DNA from: Ailurus styani
Lineage: Eukaryota > Chordata > Mammalia > Carnivora > Ailuridae
NCBI GenBank assembly: GCA_002007465.1
Contig: LNAC01000136.1
Location: forward strand, 3,020,284 to 3,084,283
Direction of reading: 5' to 3'
DNA: 64,000 nucleotides
The notes below the pieces were generated by a model that had not been told where the DNA came from, did not search any database, and worked only from the letters and a program-made list of their open reading frames with translations. This document shows positions 10,270 through 21,609 of this stretch, piece after piece (the stretch's first letter is position 1; each line of letters begins with the position of its first letter). The translations under genes and the position numbers were made by a program.

Positions 10270-12202
10270 TTATCTGAATTTAAAAAGGAAAGACCATGAA
10301 GAAAATACATGACCTAGATGCTCTAATTTAGATCCCATTGATTGATTTCCATGATTAAAAGACAAGGACGTTAACATTCTTATATTTTTTTCTGTTTCAC
10401 TTCTCTTTCTTTTTGTTACTTATATTATTTTTACCTTGTCAAATAAAAACATTTACCTTCCCTCTGAAATCATAATTTCTGTATTTATTTACTTGTAGTT
10501 CTTCATGTAAGTGCATTAAATACTAGACTTTTTTTTTTAAATCACATCCCATCTATCCTAGAGGATTAAAAAACAAATTCATCTCTTGGTTGGCTGATTT
10601 TACTGCTGTGTAGTTTTTTAAAGTTCATTTTTGTATGTGTTGCTTGCTTCTTCAAGAGTACATATGCCCTAATTTCATATTTCTTTTAGACCTTGGCAGC
10701 ATACATTTTTTAGTCACATGATTTTTCCTGGAGAACAAGCACTACAGATATTGTTAAACTATGACATTTATGGATGTTCTAGTGCTTTACCAAAAGTTCC
10801 TCCTTTCATTTTTGATTCTCTAGAATTCATAATTGAGGAATATTTTCAAAAAGCGTGCTCAGTTCTTATATTTCTTCAACTCTTGCTTAGCAGACATTGC
10901 CTTCCTCTTGCCTTTGCACATAAACAAAACTTGACCGGGAATAACATTCTTGACCTAACATTTTCCCTCTCAGAACCTTCTAGACATTATTCTAAGTAAA
11001 ACACAAATAAAAGAAAACTGCTTAAAAATGACAAATATCATGCTGAAGAAAAAAAAAGCCTTGAAGCATTTTTTAGTAAAGTCAAAAATGATATATAAAG
11101 GTACGGTATCCTCATTATCATTTAACATTGTTGTGGCATTCCTACAAATACAGTTGATCTTTGAACAATGCAGGGGTTAGAGGCACCTACCTCCATGCAG
11201 GCAAAAATCTGTGTACTTTTTAGCTCCACAAATACTTAACTACTGATAGCCTACTGTTGACCAGAAGCCTAACTAATAACATAAAGAGTTGATTAACATA
11301 TTTTGTATGTTGTATGTATTACGCACTGTACTCTTCTACTAAAGTAAACTAGAGAAAAGAAAATGTTATTGAGAAAATCACAAGGAAGATAAAACACGTT
11401 TATAGGGCTCTACTATATTTATTGAAAAAAACTGTATGTAAGTGGACCCACATAGTTGTTCAAACCCATGTTGTGCAAGGGTCAACTGTACAATGAAAAT
11501 GAAATAAAAGTAGTGAATTACTGAATCAATTTCTAGAGAAATTAAGAGCAATGCAGATTGTCCATCATCACTCATTTAAAATTCTCTAAAGGTTTCAACT
11601 CTCCCCACTGATTATTTTGTTTTATAGCTCCATATCCCTAAATACTATGCTTTTCTGACTATTTCTTAGTTAGCTTTAGGTATTATGTTTTCATGCTTCA
11701 CATAGAAGGTAAGGATTCGACTCTCTTTTTCCACCCCAGCACACATATACATTCACTTCCCCAAACAGATGCTTGGTTAGTTCAGTATTCAGGACGTGCC
11801 GTGTCATGACTAAGTGAGTCCTATTCGCAGGCAAGTGATGCAGTATACTATGATCGCTTTTCCTCATCTTCCAAGAAAAGGAAAATATAGTATTCTATCA
11901 TTTTTCTTTTCCTGAAATTAATTGATTTTTTCTTGCTTGTCCAGTTTTTTATGTATTTACTAGTATTTTAAACCCAAACTCTCCCCAGATTTGTAATTTA
12001 TTTTCCATATGTTCTAGAAATTTTACTACCTACAACTTGTTGAAGAAAATTTCCCTGCATTTTCCAGACCTGCTCAAGTTGGCCTCATTGGACCTGCCAT
12101 ACAGTTCTCATCCTGGCTGTCCTTTTACTGCTATTCTGTGGATTCTCTTCACTTTTCCTTGTACTGGATTTCAGTCCCTGAATACCACGCTTTCCTAGTC
12201 TT
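10268..12202. other. Unique AT-rich DNA, no gene seen
   Basis: Apart from the Tigger-like fossil at 11153-11490 nothing is recognised. An open frame of 93 codons at 10718-10999 has no splice context, and I do not recognise its product. The right end overlaps the TSD of the next SINE. Confidence 0.5.
11153..11490 (+). mobile_element. Tigger-like DNA transposon fossil (MITE)
   Basis: Terminal inverted repeats CAGTTGATCTTTGAACAATG at the left and the complement of CAGTTGACCCTTGCACAACA at the right, flanked by TA on both sides, as expected for Tc1/mariner-pogo elements. About 340 bp with no coding capacity; family name inferred from the TIR. Confidence 0.75.
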
Positions 12203-12402
12203 TTTTCTTTTTTTTTTTTTTTAAGATTTTATTTATTTATTTGACAGAGAAAGAGACCACAAAGGAGGGAATACAAGCAGGGGGAATGGGAGAGGGAGAA
12301 GCAGGCTCCCCACTGAGCAGGGAGCCCGATGCGGGGCTCAATCCCAGGACCCTGGGATCATGACCTGAGCCAAAGACAGACACTTAAGCGACTGAGCCAC
12401 CC
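12203..12402 (-). mobile_element. CAN-SINE with TSD
   Basis: Complete reverse copy. Direct repeat GCTTTCCTAGTCTT flanks it (12189-12202 and from about 12405). Older head type (TTAAGTGTCTG). Confidence 0.9.
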
Positions 12403-13079
12403 ATGCTTTCCTAGTCTTGGTTTATACCTTTGTTTTTGTAGAGCCAGTCCTCCAGTAGCCCCTTAGGAAGGGGTGCATGGGGAAAGAATAATGGGATCTT
12501 GGGTACCAAAAATGTCTTTATTTGATCTTACATTTTATAGTGTAGCTGGATTTGTTCTTTTAGACTGGAAATAATTTTCCCTCAAAATTTTGAAGTCATG
12601 GACTATTGTCTTCTAGCTCCCAATATTGCTGTTGAGATATTTAATGACCTTCCCATTCTTCCGTTTTTGTAAGATGTTTTTCTCTTGAAAGCTTGTAGGA
12701 GCTTTTATTTGTTACCACTTTTCTAGAATTACATAATAGTTTGACTTTCTTTTCATTCTTTGGTTTGGATGCTCAATAGGCTCATTCAATCTGGAAATTT
12801 AGGTTCTTGTATTCTAGGTAAAGGTTTTGCATCTGTTACTTGATGATGTCCTCAACTCTGGTTTTTCTCTTCTATCTTGACTTCTTGGCCTGGTCTCCTA
12901 ATTTTCTTAGTTTTTCCATCCACTTTTTCACATCATTGTCTTTTCATCTTACTTTTTGTAAGATTTTTTCAAATTATCTTCTAACCATCCTGTTAATTTT
13001 TTTTATTTCTGGTACCACATTTTTAATTATAAAATAGAGTTTTTGTTTGTTCTCAAACAAAAATAAATAATCCTATTTA
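12403..13079. other. Possible old LINE remnant
   Basis: Pyrimidine-rich text such as 'ttgaagtcatggactattgt' and 'gatgatgtcctcaactctgg' reads like a decayed antisense LINE region, but I cannot place it in a family. No gene seen. Confidence 0.3.
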
Positions 13080-13246
13080 AAAATTTTTTTTTGATAGATA
13101 GCACTCCAAGGGGAGTGGCAGGCAGAAGGAGAGGGAGAAGCAGGCTCCTGCCGAGCAGGGAACCTGATGCAGACTCCATCTCAGAACCTGTGATCCTGAT
13201 CCCAGCCAAAGGCAGTTGCTTAACCAACTGAGCCACCCAGGTGCCC
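13080..13246 (-). mobile_element. CAN-SINE, 5'-complete, diverged
   Basis: Reverse copy lacking most of the GAGA stretch. Direct repeat AATAATCCTATT on both sides. Older head type (GGTTAAGCAACTGCC). Confidence 0.85.
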
Positions 13247-13469
13247 CAAAAATAATCCTATTCTTGTTCGTGGATATAAAATATTCCTGATTCTCTGAGG
13301 ATAGGAATGATTTAGTTTTTTGTTTTTTGTTTTTGTTTTTGTTTTTTTCTGGAAGGGAGGACGGACAAATAGTTTAGTTTTTTAAAAATGTGTTCTCCCT
13401 ACATTGTCTTGTTTACCCCTTGGCTAATTTGCTTATATTTAAGATTTGCATACTAAAAAGCTATTGAGA

Positions 13470-13672
13470 GGGCACCTGGGTGGCTCAGTGGGTTAATGCC
13501 TCTGCCTTCGGCTCAGGTCATGATCTTAGGGTCCTGGGATCGAGGCCCGCATCGGGCTCTCTGCTCAGCGGAAAGCCTGCTTCCCCCTCTCTCTCTCTCT
13601 GCCTGCCTCTCTGCCTACTTGTAATCTCTCTCTGTGTCAAATAAATAAATAAAATCTTTAAAAAAAATAAAA
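13470..13672 (+). mobile_element. CAN-SINE with TSD
   Basis: Complete, GGGCACCTGGGTGGCTCAGT to AAATAAATAAATAAAATCTTT. Direct repeat AAAAGCTATTGAGA at both ends. Head type GTTAATGCCTCTGCC. Confidence 0.92.
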
Positions 13673-13972
13673 TAAAAAGCTATTGAGAATATCTGTGCAT
13701 GTATGAGCTTTCTCAACTGGGGTCTTTCTCACAGAGTGGTCTGGCAAGACCTTATTTGGGGAAACTCCTACTTTTAGGTCTTTTCTTCCAACTAGTTGGA
13801 ATTCCTATAGAAGAATCTTCTAACTGCCTTTCTGGAGGGGAAAATCCTGACTGAGTGCATTCTGATCATCAAGTAAAGAGAATTGGAGTCTAGATATTTA
13901 TTAAATAAAATTTCAATCAATTTTTCTACCCTCAATTGTGCTTAGTATTTCCTAGTCTAACCATTTTCTCTT

Positions 13973-14190
13973 TTTTTTAATTTAAATATTTTTTTAAAGA
14001 TTTTATTTATTCATTTGACACAGAGAGAGAGATTACAAGTAGGCAGAGAGGCAGGCAGACAGAGAGGAGAGAGGAGGAAGCAGGCTCCCTGCTGAGCAGA
14101 GAGCCCGATGTGGGCCTCAATCCCAGGACCCTGGGATCATGACCTGAGCCGAAGGCAGCGGCTTTAACCCACTGAGCCACCCAGGCGCCC
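13973..14190 (-). mobile_element. CAN-SINE with TSD
   Basis: Complete reverse copy between direct repeats CCATTTTCTCTTTT. Head type GTTAAAGCCGCTGCC. Confidence 0.92.
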
Positions 14191-14194
14191 CCAT

Positions 14195-14640
14195 TTTCTC
14201 TTTTGTAAAGATAATATTTTAATTGAACTATAACATACAAACAGAAAGTACACACACGTGAGTACATATCTCAATGAATTCTTACACAAGGAACACACCT
14301 GTGTAAGCACCACCTAGATCAAGACATAAAGCATCATCAGCACCTCAGATGACTACCTTGTGTACCTTCCCAGTTGTTCCCCTCCACCACCAAAGGTAAT
14401 TAACATTCTGACTTCTGTCATTCTAGATTAGTTTTTGCCTGTTGTTAAAAACACACACCCTCAAATATATGGAATTTCCTTTTGTGTTGGCTTCTTTTAC
14501 TCAACATTATGTTACTGAGATTTATCCATATTATCACATCTAGCTATTGAGAATTTATAATTTATCATAGGTAGCTATGTAGAATTTTGCTATTGAAAGA
14601 CAACTGAGTTAGGATCAAACAAGTATGGTTCTATATTTCA
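14195..14640 (-). mobile_element. Old L1 3' end (L1M-type)
   Basis: Plus-strand text 'aattgaactataacatacaa', 'cattctagattagtttttgc' and 'cttttactcaacattatgtt' is the complement of an old mammalian L1 3'UTR. Non-coding. Confidence 0.65.
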
Positions 14641-14649
14641 GTCACTATA

Positions 14650-15240
14650 TTTTTTAATTTTAACTTTTTGAGGAATAAGTAACCATCATACTTATAGAAT
14701 TATATTTAAACTATATAACATGGTGTTTTGATATCTATATCCATAGTAGAATGATTTCCAGTATCCAGATAATTAGCATATTTATCACCTGACACAGTTA
14801 ATGTAGATAACTCTTTTTTTTTGTGGTGAGAATGCTTCAGCTCTACCCTCAGCCACTTTCAAGTATACACTCTCGTATTATTAACTATAGTCACGGGCAC
14901 CTGGGTGGCTCAGTGGGTTAAAGCCTCTGCTTTCGGCTCAGGTCATGATCTCGGGGTCCTGGGATCGAGGCCCCCAACAGGCTCTCTGCTCATCAGGGAG
15001 CCTGCTTCCTCCTCTCCCTGTCTCTCTGCCTGCCTCTCTGCCTGCTTGTAATCTCTCTCTCTGTGTCAAATAAATAAATAAAATCTTTAAAAAAAAAACT
15101 ATAGTCACCATCATGCTGCGAATTAGATCTTCAGAACTTATTTTTCTTATAACTGAAAATTTGTGCCCTTTGACTTTGCCCTCCCCCATCCCTGGCAACC
15201 ACCATTCTATTCTCTGTATTTATGAAATCAGTCAAGCAAT
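14650..15240 (-). mobile_element. Old L1 3'UTR (L1MA/MB-type), split by SINE
   Basis: 'aattagcatatttatcacct', 'attattaactatagtcacca' and 'ccctggcaaccaccattcta' match the complement of the common L1M 3'UTR. A SINE at 14896-15099 interrupts it at 'aactatagtcac'. Confidence 0.75.
14896..15099 (+). mobile_element. CAN-SINE with TSD
   Basis: Complete, young head type (GTTAAAGCCTCTGCTTTCGG). Direct repeat AACTATAGTCAC on both sides. Confidence 0.92.
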
Positions 15241-15609
15241 GTGTTAAATGCTTTATGTATGTGATCCTATATACATAATATATTCATAATATTATTTGTA
15301 ATATTATTCATAATAATCCTAGAATTAGGTCTTTTATTCATTCATTCATTCATTCCTCATTCAATTAACAAATGTTTATTTTTACCTATTAGATACCAGG
15401 CACATTTCTAGATGTTGGAAAATGACCCAAAAGAAAGAGACACATATCTATAAATAGTTAAATAAAACAGACAAGAATTTATACTCTCCTGGAGCTTACA
15501 AATTTGTAAGTGAAATATTTGATATATTACACATGGATAAATGTTGCTGAGAAAAATAAAGCAAGGGAGGGGATGTGAGGAGCTAATGATGAAAGAGAGA
15601 TGTCTGTAA

Positions 15610-15811
15610 TTTTTTTTTTTTTGAGAAAGAGAGAGAGAGCACACCATTGATGAGTGAAGGGGGGCGTGGAGGAAGAGGGAGAGAGAAAATCCCAACAGAC
15701 TCTACATCTAGCGCAGGGCCTGACATGGGGCTCTATCTCACGACCCTGAGATCATGACCTGAGCTGAAATCAAGAGTTAGGTGCTTAACTGACTGAGTCA
15801 CCCAGGGACCC
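15610..15811 (-). mobile_element. Old CAN-SINE with TSD
   Basis: Diverged reverse copy with 'atcaagagttaggtgcttaa' ahead of the head, an old head type. Direct repeat TGT(C/T)TGTAATTTT on both sides. Confidence 0.85.
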
Positions 15812-16309
15812 TGGCATGTTTGTAATTTTAGACAGTGGGTGAAGGAAGATACCACTCAAAAAATGAGCTTTGAGTCCAAGCTTAAAGGAAGTGAGGGAGT
15901 AAACCACGCAACTCTTTGGAGGAAGAGCGTTCTGGGCAGAAGAAAAGGCAAGAGTAAAAGCCTACAGAAAGAAGCCTTTTGGTGTTCTGAAAACAAGGAG
16001 GGCAGTATAGCTAGGAGAGTGTAAGGAGCTACAGTCATGCAGGCAAAGGCTGGGTCAGATCTTATAGGAAACTAACTGTAAGGACTTTATTTTTGCCTAA
16101 GTGAGATAGAACACATTGGGATCTTTGATCAGAGCAGGGACATGTTTGTACCTACATATTAACAAAGTCATTCCATCTGTTATATTGAATGGGGGAAGAG
16201 TAAGGGCAGGGTGGCCTGTTATTAGTTATTAGTCTCTCCATTTGGCAGGTGAGGAGAATGAGACTTGGACATGACCCAGGTCATAAACTCAACACAAGCA
16301 GAGCTACAC

Positions 16310-16430
16310 CATCCACGTGACCTGGGACCTAGAAATGCAGACTCTCAGGCCCTACCCCAGACCAGCTGAATCCCAATCTGCCTTTTAGGAGAGGCCTCAA
16401 GTGATTCCCCTGCACATTAAAATTGAAAAG
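16310..16430 (+). mobile_element. MER5-type hAT fossil
   Basis: 'agaaatgcagactctcaggc', 'taccccagaccagctgaatc' and 'cctgcacattaaaattgaaa' are typical of the MER5A group of non-autonomous Charlie elements. The right end carries the SINE at 16434. Confidence 0.7.
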
Positions 16431-16433
16431 CTG

Positions 16434-16640
16434 GGCGCCTGGGTGGCTCAGTGGGTTAAAGCCGCTGCCTTCGGCTCAGGTCATGATCCCAGGGTCCTGG
16501 GATCGAGGCCCGCATCGGGCTCTCTGCTCAGCAGGGAGCCTGCTTCCTCCTCTCTCCTCTCTCTCTGCCTGCCTCTCTGCCTACTTGTAATCTCTCTCTC
16601 TGTGTCAAATGAATAAATAAAATCTTTAAAAAAAAAAATT
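16434..16640 (+). mobile_element. CAN-SINE with TSD
   Basis: Complete young copy (GTTAAAGCCGCTGCCTTCGG). Direct repeat AAATTGAAAAGCT flanks it. Confidence 0.92.
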
Positions 16641-17330
16641 GAAAAGCTTTGGTAAACCTCTAAGAGATAACTGTTGTTGAAGTTGATTGATTGGGGAGGA
16701 ATACTATGGAAGTGATGTTCTAATGAAATGTTACTTGGTAGCAAATAAATAGAGAAGAGAGAGGGATACCAACCAGGAGAAAATTACAATACCCTGAAGT
16801 GTGGAGCTGAATGGCTAAAGTGAGATAATAACAATAGGAATGAAAAAATAATTTTTAACAAGGAATGGAGGGAGCTGTTTTTTAATGAAGGCAAAAGCCC
16901 ATAAACGTAGGCAATGATTAGATATACTGGTGTGTGGGAAGGTACCATGAGACAGAGAGTTAGATAAAACATGGCCCTGAATTTTCAGACCTTGGTAAGA
17001 GAGTATCTGGACCATTCCTGGAAAAAGAGAAGCAAGAACGGGGATTGTGAGGATGAGGTCAAAGCAAGTTTCCAAATTGCTGAACTGAACTTGGTGGTGG
17101 TTGCAAATATTCAGCAGATAGTTAGGAATCCCTGGATGGAGAAGACCTGGAACTGAAGTACTAGCTTTGGAGTCATTCACCTGGAGGTGCCCACTGAAGC
17201 AACAGGAGTGACTGAGATATTGGGGGAGAAGACAGAAGATTGTGGCCACATACCTAGGACCAGCACCCCTTATAGAAAGGTAGGAGGCAGAGGAAGAGCA
17301 GTCAGAGAGGGGGAAAGAGAGTGTAACATC

Positions 17331-17799
17331 TCTAAAACCAAGGGCAGGGAGAGAGTTTCTATTTAGTTAATATGCCATGGAGGTTAGGAAAAATAAAAAA
17401 GATGGGTCTTAGCAAAAATCAAATCAAGCTGTTGGTGTATTTCAGAGAATGATTTCACAGGAATGAAGCCAGAGACTTATAGAGGGTGGATGGTCAGGAA
17501 ACATGATCTTCACCATCAGAGAAGTCCTAATTACCAGATGTCCCAATTACTAGAAAGGTAGACAAGATAACCCTATTAGGTAATTATCTGCAATGTACAA
17601 CTGTACATTTATATATGTGTGATTCATATTAGGTTTTTTGTAACCCATCAACATATTATATAGATATATGCATGCTTCTGGGATTTGCAAAACTCTAAAT
17701 GGAAGTCAAACTTCAGACAAGATATATTTCTTTTTGGCCTTTCTGAAAAACATGATTAGAATTTTTTTGGTCACATTCTATCTGATCCGTGCACATTTT
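17331..17799. other. Unique sequence, no gene seen
   Basis: AT-rich, no splice-flanked frame, no repeat that I can name. It ends at the target site of the L1 that follows. Confidence 0.5.
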
Positions 17800-18287
17800 T
17801 ACTATGGCTCCTTTTTTTTTTTTTTTTGGTAGCAAATGTTACATTTATTTTATTTTTATTTTAATTAATTTATTTATTTTTACTTTATTTTTTCAGTGAT
17901 TCAAGATTCATTGTTTATGCACTACACCCAGTGCTCCATGCAATACGTGCCCTCCTTAATACCTACCACCAGGCTCACCCATCCCGTACTCCCCTTCCCT
18001 CTATAACGCTCAGTTTGTTTCTCAGAGTCTACAGTCTCTCATGGTTTGTCTCCCCCTCCTATTTACCCCAATTCACTTTTCCTTTCCTTCTCCTAAAGTC
18101 CTCCATTTTATTCCTTATGTTCCACAAGTAAGTGAAACCATATGATAATTGACTTTCTCTGCTTGACTTATTTCACTCAGCATAATTTCCTCCAGACCCG
18201 TCCATGTTGCTACAGAAGTTGGGTATTCATCCTTTCTGATGGTCTGTAATATTCCATTGTATATGGAGAAGACCACATCTTCTCTAT

Positions 18288-18662
18288 CTATTCGTCTGTT
18301 GAAGAGCATCTGGGCTCTTTCCACATTTTTGCAATTGTGGACATTGCTGCTATGAACATTGGGGTGCATAGGGCCCTCCTTTTCACTACATCTGTATCTT
18401 TGGGGTAAATACCCAGTAGTGCAATTGCAGCGTCATAGGGTAGCTCTATTTTTAATTTTTTGAGGAATCTCCACACTGTTTTCCAAAGTGGCTGTACCAA
18501 TTTGCATTCCCACCAACAGTGTAAGAGGGTTCCCCTTTCTCCACATCCTCTCCAACACTTGTTGTTTCCTGTCCTGTTGATTTTGGCCAGTCTAACTGGT
18601 ATAAGGTGGTATCTCAATGTGGTTTTGATTTCAGTTTCCCTGATGGCTGGTGATGATGACAT
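18288..18662 (-). pseudogene. L1 ORF2 C-terminal fragment
   Basis: A 124-codon open frame encodes the conserved L1 ORF2p C-terminal region: [16 protein letters not shown], then the cysteine-rich segment [18 protein letters not shown], then [20 protein letters not shown]. The C-x3-C-x7-H-x4-C arrangement of the ORF2p zinc-knuckle-like domain is intact. It is part of the non-inverted half of the L1 at 17811-19593. No start of its own and no endonuclease or complete RT, so it makes no working protein. Confidence 0.9.
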
Positions 18663-18915
18663 TTTTTCATGTGTCTGTTAGCCATTTATATGTCTTCTTT
18701 GGAGAAGTGTCTGTTCATGTCTTCTGCCCATTTTTTGACATGATTATCTGTTTTTTTGGGCGTTGAACTTGAGAAGTTCTTTATAGATCTTGGATATCAG
18801 CCCTTTGTCTGTAGTGTCATTTGTGAATATCTTCTCCCATTCCATGGGTTGCCTCTTTGTTTTGTTGACTGTTTCCTTTGTGTCTATACTGCCCAGAGCA
18901 ATCTACACTTTCAAT

Positions 18916-19085
18916 GCCATCCTGATCAAGATTCTACCAGCATTTTTCAAAGTGCTGGAACAAACAATCCTAAAATTTGTATGGAACCAGAAAAGACAGT
19001 GCCATCCTGATCAAGATTCTACCAGCAGTTTTCAAAGTGCTGGAACAAACAATCCTAAAATTTGTATGGAACCAGAAAAGACCCT
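18916..19085 (+). repeat. 85-bp tandem duplication in L1
   Basis: The stretch beginning GCCATCCTGATCAAGATTCT at 18916 is repeated from 19001, an exact period of 85 bp with one base difference (AGCATTTTTC against AGCAGTTTTC). Because 85 is not a multiple of 3 it puts ORF2 out of frame. It starts 35 bp from the twin-priming junction. Confidence 0.95.
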
Positions 19086-19099
19086 GAATCGCTAAGGAA

Positions 19100-19456
19100 A
19101 TGTTGAAAAATAAAAACAAAGCTGGGGGCATCACGTTGCCTGATTTCAAGCTTTCCTACAAAGCTGTGATCACCAAGACAACATGGTACTGGCACAAAAT
19201 CAGACAAATAGACCAATGGAAAAGAGTGGGGAGTCCAGATATGGGCCCTCAGCTCTATGGTCAAATAACCTTCGACAGAGCAGGAAAAAATATCCAGTGG
19301 AAAAAAGACTGTCTCTTCAATAAATGGTGCTGGGAAAAATGGACAGCTATGTATAGAAGAATGAAACTCGACCATTCTCTCATACCATACACAAAGATAA
19401 ACTCGAAATGGATGAAAGACCTTAACGTGAGGCAGGAATCTATCAAAATCCTATAA
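19100..19456 (+). pseudogene. L1 ORF2 fragment (inverted half)
   Basis: The 118-codon frame carries the ORF2p segment after the RT domain: [32 protein letters not shown] and [19 protein letters not shown], ending near [18 protein letters not shown]. It is followed after a stop by more ORF2 text to 19593 (NFWDFIKIKCFCTAKD). It is in sense because the 5' part of this insertion is inverted. Non-functional. Confidence 0.9.
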
Positions 19457-20168
19457 GAGACAATAGGCAGTAACCTCTTCGACATCGGCCACAGCAACTT
19501 CTTTCAAGACACGTCTCGAAAGGCAAAGGAAAAAAAAGGGAAAATGAACTTTTGGGACTTCATCAAGATAAAATGCTTCTGCACAGCAAAGGATACTATG
19601 GCTCTTATTATTTTAGTTGCTGGTTCCTTAGTGTTAGAGATCTGGTTTGGTTTGTTATTTGTTTACTTGTTTGTTTTAGCTCATCTCTCCTGCTTATTAA
19701 GTGTTACTCCGACAGTGACTTTGTTGTTATGGAGTGCTATTGGCTCCATGGAACAATCAGCCCTGTGTAAATGACCAGCACATGACCAAGAACTATAGCT
19801 TCATGGGGCCAAATGTCATGCAGTGTTGCCAAGTCAAAAGAATGCTTAAGAGCTGCCCTCGCAGCAAAAATCCCTCATGTATCACTCATGGGACGCATCC
19901 TATCAGAATCATAGTCGTAATAGATTTTATTTACTCTAAATAAATATTGGACAGCATTCTATTCAACGGCTCCTTAAAGATTAAATATGCCAAAATACAT
20001 CTTCTTTTAAAAGAGAAAATCTGACTGAAAATATGAAAAAGCATGAATATTTAAGTGTTTACAGTTCCACTTTTTTCAAAGAAGCCATAAAAGTGTTTCC
20101 TGTTGTCTCTCTAGCTCCTTGCAGTGGTGATGACCCTGGACTGGCTTGTCTCACACAGCTTGAGGGGC

Positions 20169-20188
20169 TGTGTGTGTGTGTGTGTGTG
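20169..20188. repeat. (TG)n microsatellite
   Basis: About ten TG units followed by CAGATG. Confidence 0.95.
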
Positions 20189-20374
20189 CAGATGAATTGG
20201 TTGCAGACTCTGGAGGAGAAGAGACCAGGTAGGCAGCAAGTATAATATTTCTTCAGAAACCAAGAAATAAAGGTTTACACTAAATGGGAATAAACAGAAG
20301 TTAAAGATATAATGCCATAATGAAAATTAGAGAGTCCTGGTATACTTCTTTCCAAGCCGCACTATTTTGAGCTT

Positions 20375-20490
20375 AAGAAAATTTGGTCTGTTAAATGGGA
20401 ATAATTATAGTGTCCATCCTATAGTGTTGTTGTGAAGAATAAATGAGACAAATGAATATAAAGCAAACACACAGTGTTTAATAGGTACTT
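20375..20490 (+). mobile_element. MIR fragment
   Basis: 'ctgttaaatgggaataatta' and 'gttgttgtgaagaataaatg' match the 3' half of a MIR SINE in sense. Confidence 0.75.
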
Positions 20491-21434
20491 AAGGAATGAT
20501 GGTGGTTACGCTCCTTCCACATGCTCTCTTCTCCAAAGCATTTGCTGGGGAAGAATTGTATTTGCTTTCTCTCCTGTGGAAGGACTTTGGGGCAGGGTGG
20601 AAGTTGGTAAACCTATGGAATCTTTCTAGAAAGGGAGCCAAGGATGTGGGAGAAGGAATGGCCCCCGCCTTCTCCAGAGGCTCGGGTACCACAGAGATCG
20701 GTGTGTCATCCAGTGGTGGTGGTGGATGGCGCAGTGTGTGTTCTTCCCATCAGAGACATTCCCTGCTTGAGTTCAGTGGCCAGCTCTAGGCCTTCATTCC
20801 CCATTTCCCCAGTTCTTTTGAACCTAGATGGGATTCCTTCTCTCTGGCCAAATGCCAGATATGCAGAGTTCATTTCTTCGGGACTTCTCTGTGACTCAGC
20901 ACCAACCCTCTCAGGTGAGGTTAAGGATGAAGTCAATCTTAAGCATGATGCTTAAGGCTGGTAGTAGGGTTATTGTAGCTATTAACAAATTAAAGCACGA
21001 AAAGAGAGAAATTTGATTTGACCCATGAAGGTAATGTTGGTTTCGGGCACTTGCATCTTCCTATCTTTTTTGTCTTATTACCTTGTAACACCAAACACAC
21101 ACATATATGGCGATATTCAGTTGAATATGCACCATGATCGTCTGTTCATTTATGTTTATTATGCTATAATGATAGTAGTCTTATAATATTTATTTAAAAA
21201 AAGTAGTGATAGTGTATCTTGCTCAAAATAGTTAATATTGTGTTTTGCCATAATATGGAGATAATATCCTTTCCTGATAATCTGACCTCAACTCTAGAGT
21301 CTGCTTCACAAGCCCGCCCTGAACACTATATTTCTTTCCTTCTTCCCACAAATCCCCCTCCTTTTTTTTGAGACTATATATTTTTAATACTTCTTGGGGG
21401 TGGTGGTTCTTGCCCTTTTCTGTGTGTCTCATTG

Positions 21435-21595
21435 GGGTGCCTGGGTGGCTCAGTAGGTTAGGGCCTCTGCCTTTGGCTCAGGTCGTGATCTCGGGGTCCT
21501 GAGATCGAGGCCCACATTGGGCTCCCTGCTCAGGGGGGAGCCTGCTTCCTCCTCTCTCTGCCTGCCTCTCTGCCTACTTGTGATATCTCTCTCTA
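21435..21595 (+). mobile_element. Tailless CAN-SINE with perfect TSD
   Basis: The SINE begins GGGTGCCTGGGTGGCTCAGT and stops in the CT-rich region (GATATCTCTCTCTA). It lacks TGTCAAATAAATAAA and any A tail. A perfect 14-bp direct repeat TGTGTGTCTCATTG lies at 21421-21434 and 21596-21609, so the element ended like this when inserted or lost exactly its tail. Confidence 0.9.
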
Positions 21596-21609
21596 TGTGT
21601 GTCTCATTG

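Larger units (their letters stand above)
15335..17330 (+). repeat. Long ancient interspersed repeat, split by SINEs
   Basis: Starts with (ATTC)n and 'attagataccaggcacattt', continues with 'ctcctggagcttacaaattt', 'gagggagtaaaccacgcaac', 'gttctgggcagaag', 'agatcttataggaaactaac', 'tttgatcagagcagggacat' and ends near 17330. This order is a widespread mammalian repeat that I recognise by text but cannot name with certainty. A second copy lies at 56930-57920. Two SINEs and a MER5-like piece (16310-16430) lie within. The open frames over it are not genes. Confidence 0.5.
17811..19593 (-). mobile_element. 5'-inverted (twin-primed) L1
   Basis: An L1 insertion with poly-T at 17812-17827 and the target-site duplication TACTATGGCTC at 17800-17810 and 19594-19604. 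17828-18880 is antisense (3'UTR and the ORF2 C-terminal end); 18881-19593 is the adjacent upstream part of ORF2 in sense orientation. The junction is at 18880/18881. The inverted piece ends in CAAAGGA and the other piece begins with CAAAGGA (as its complement), so together they cover ORF2 without a gap and with a 7-nt overlap. This is the signature of twin priming. Not active. Confidence 0.9.
19605..21420. other. Mostly unique DNA, no gene proven
   Basis: Contains a MIR-like piece (20375-20490) and a (TG)n run (20169-20188). Several short frames at 20489-20955 lie in GC-richer DNA but overlap on both strands, and none has a convincing pair of splice sites or recognisable product. Confidence 0.5.

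Noticed and set aside
16815..17249. 144-codon minus-strand frame
   Set aside because: Antisense to the long ancient repeat, with an overlapping frame in another phase and no splice support.
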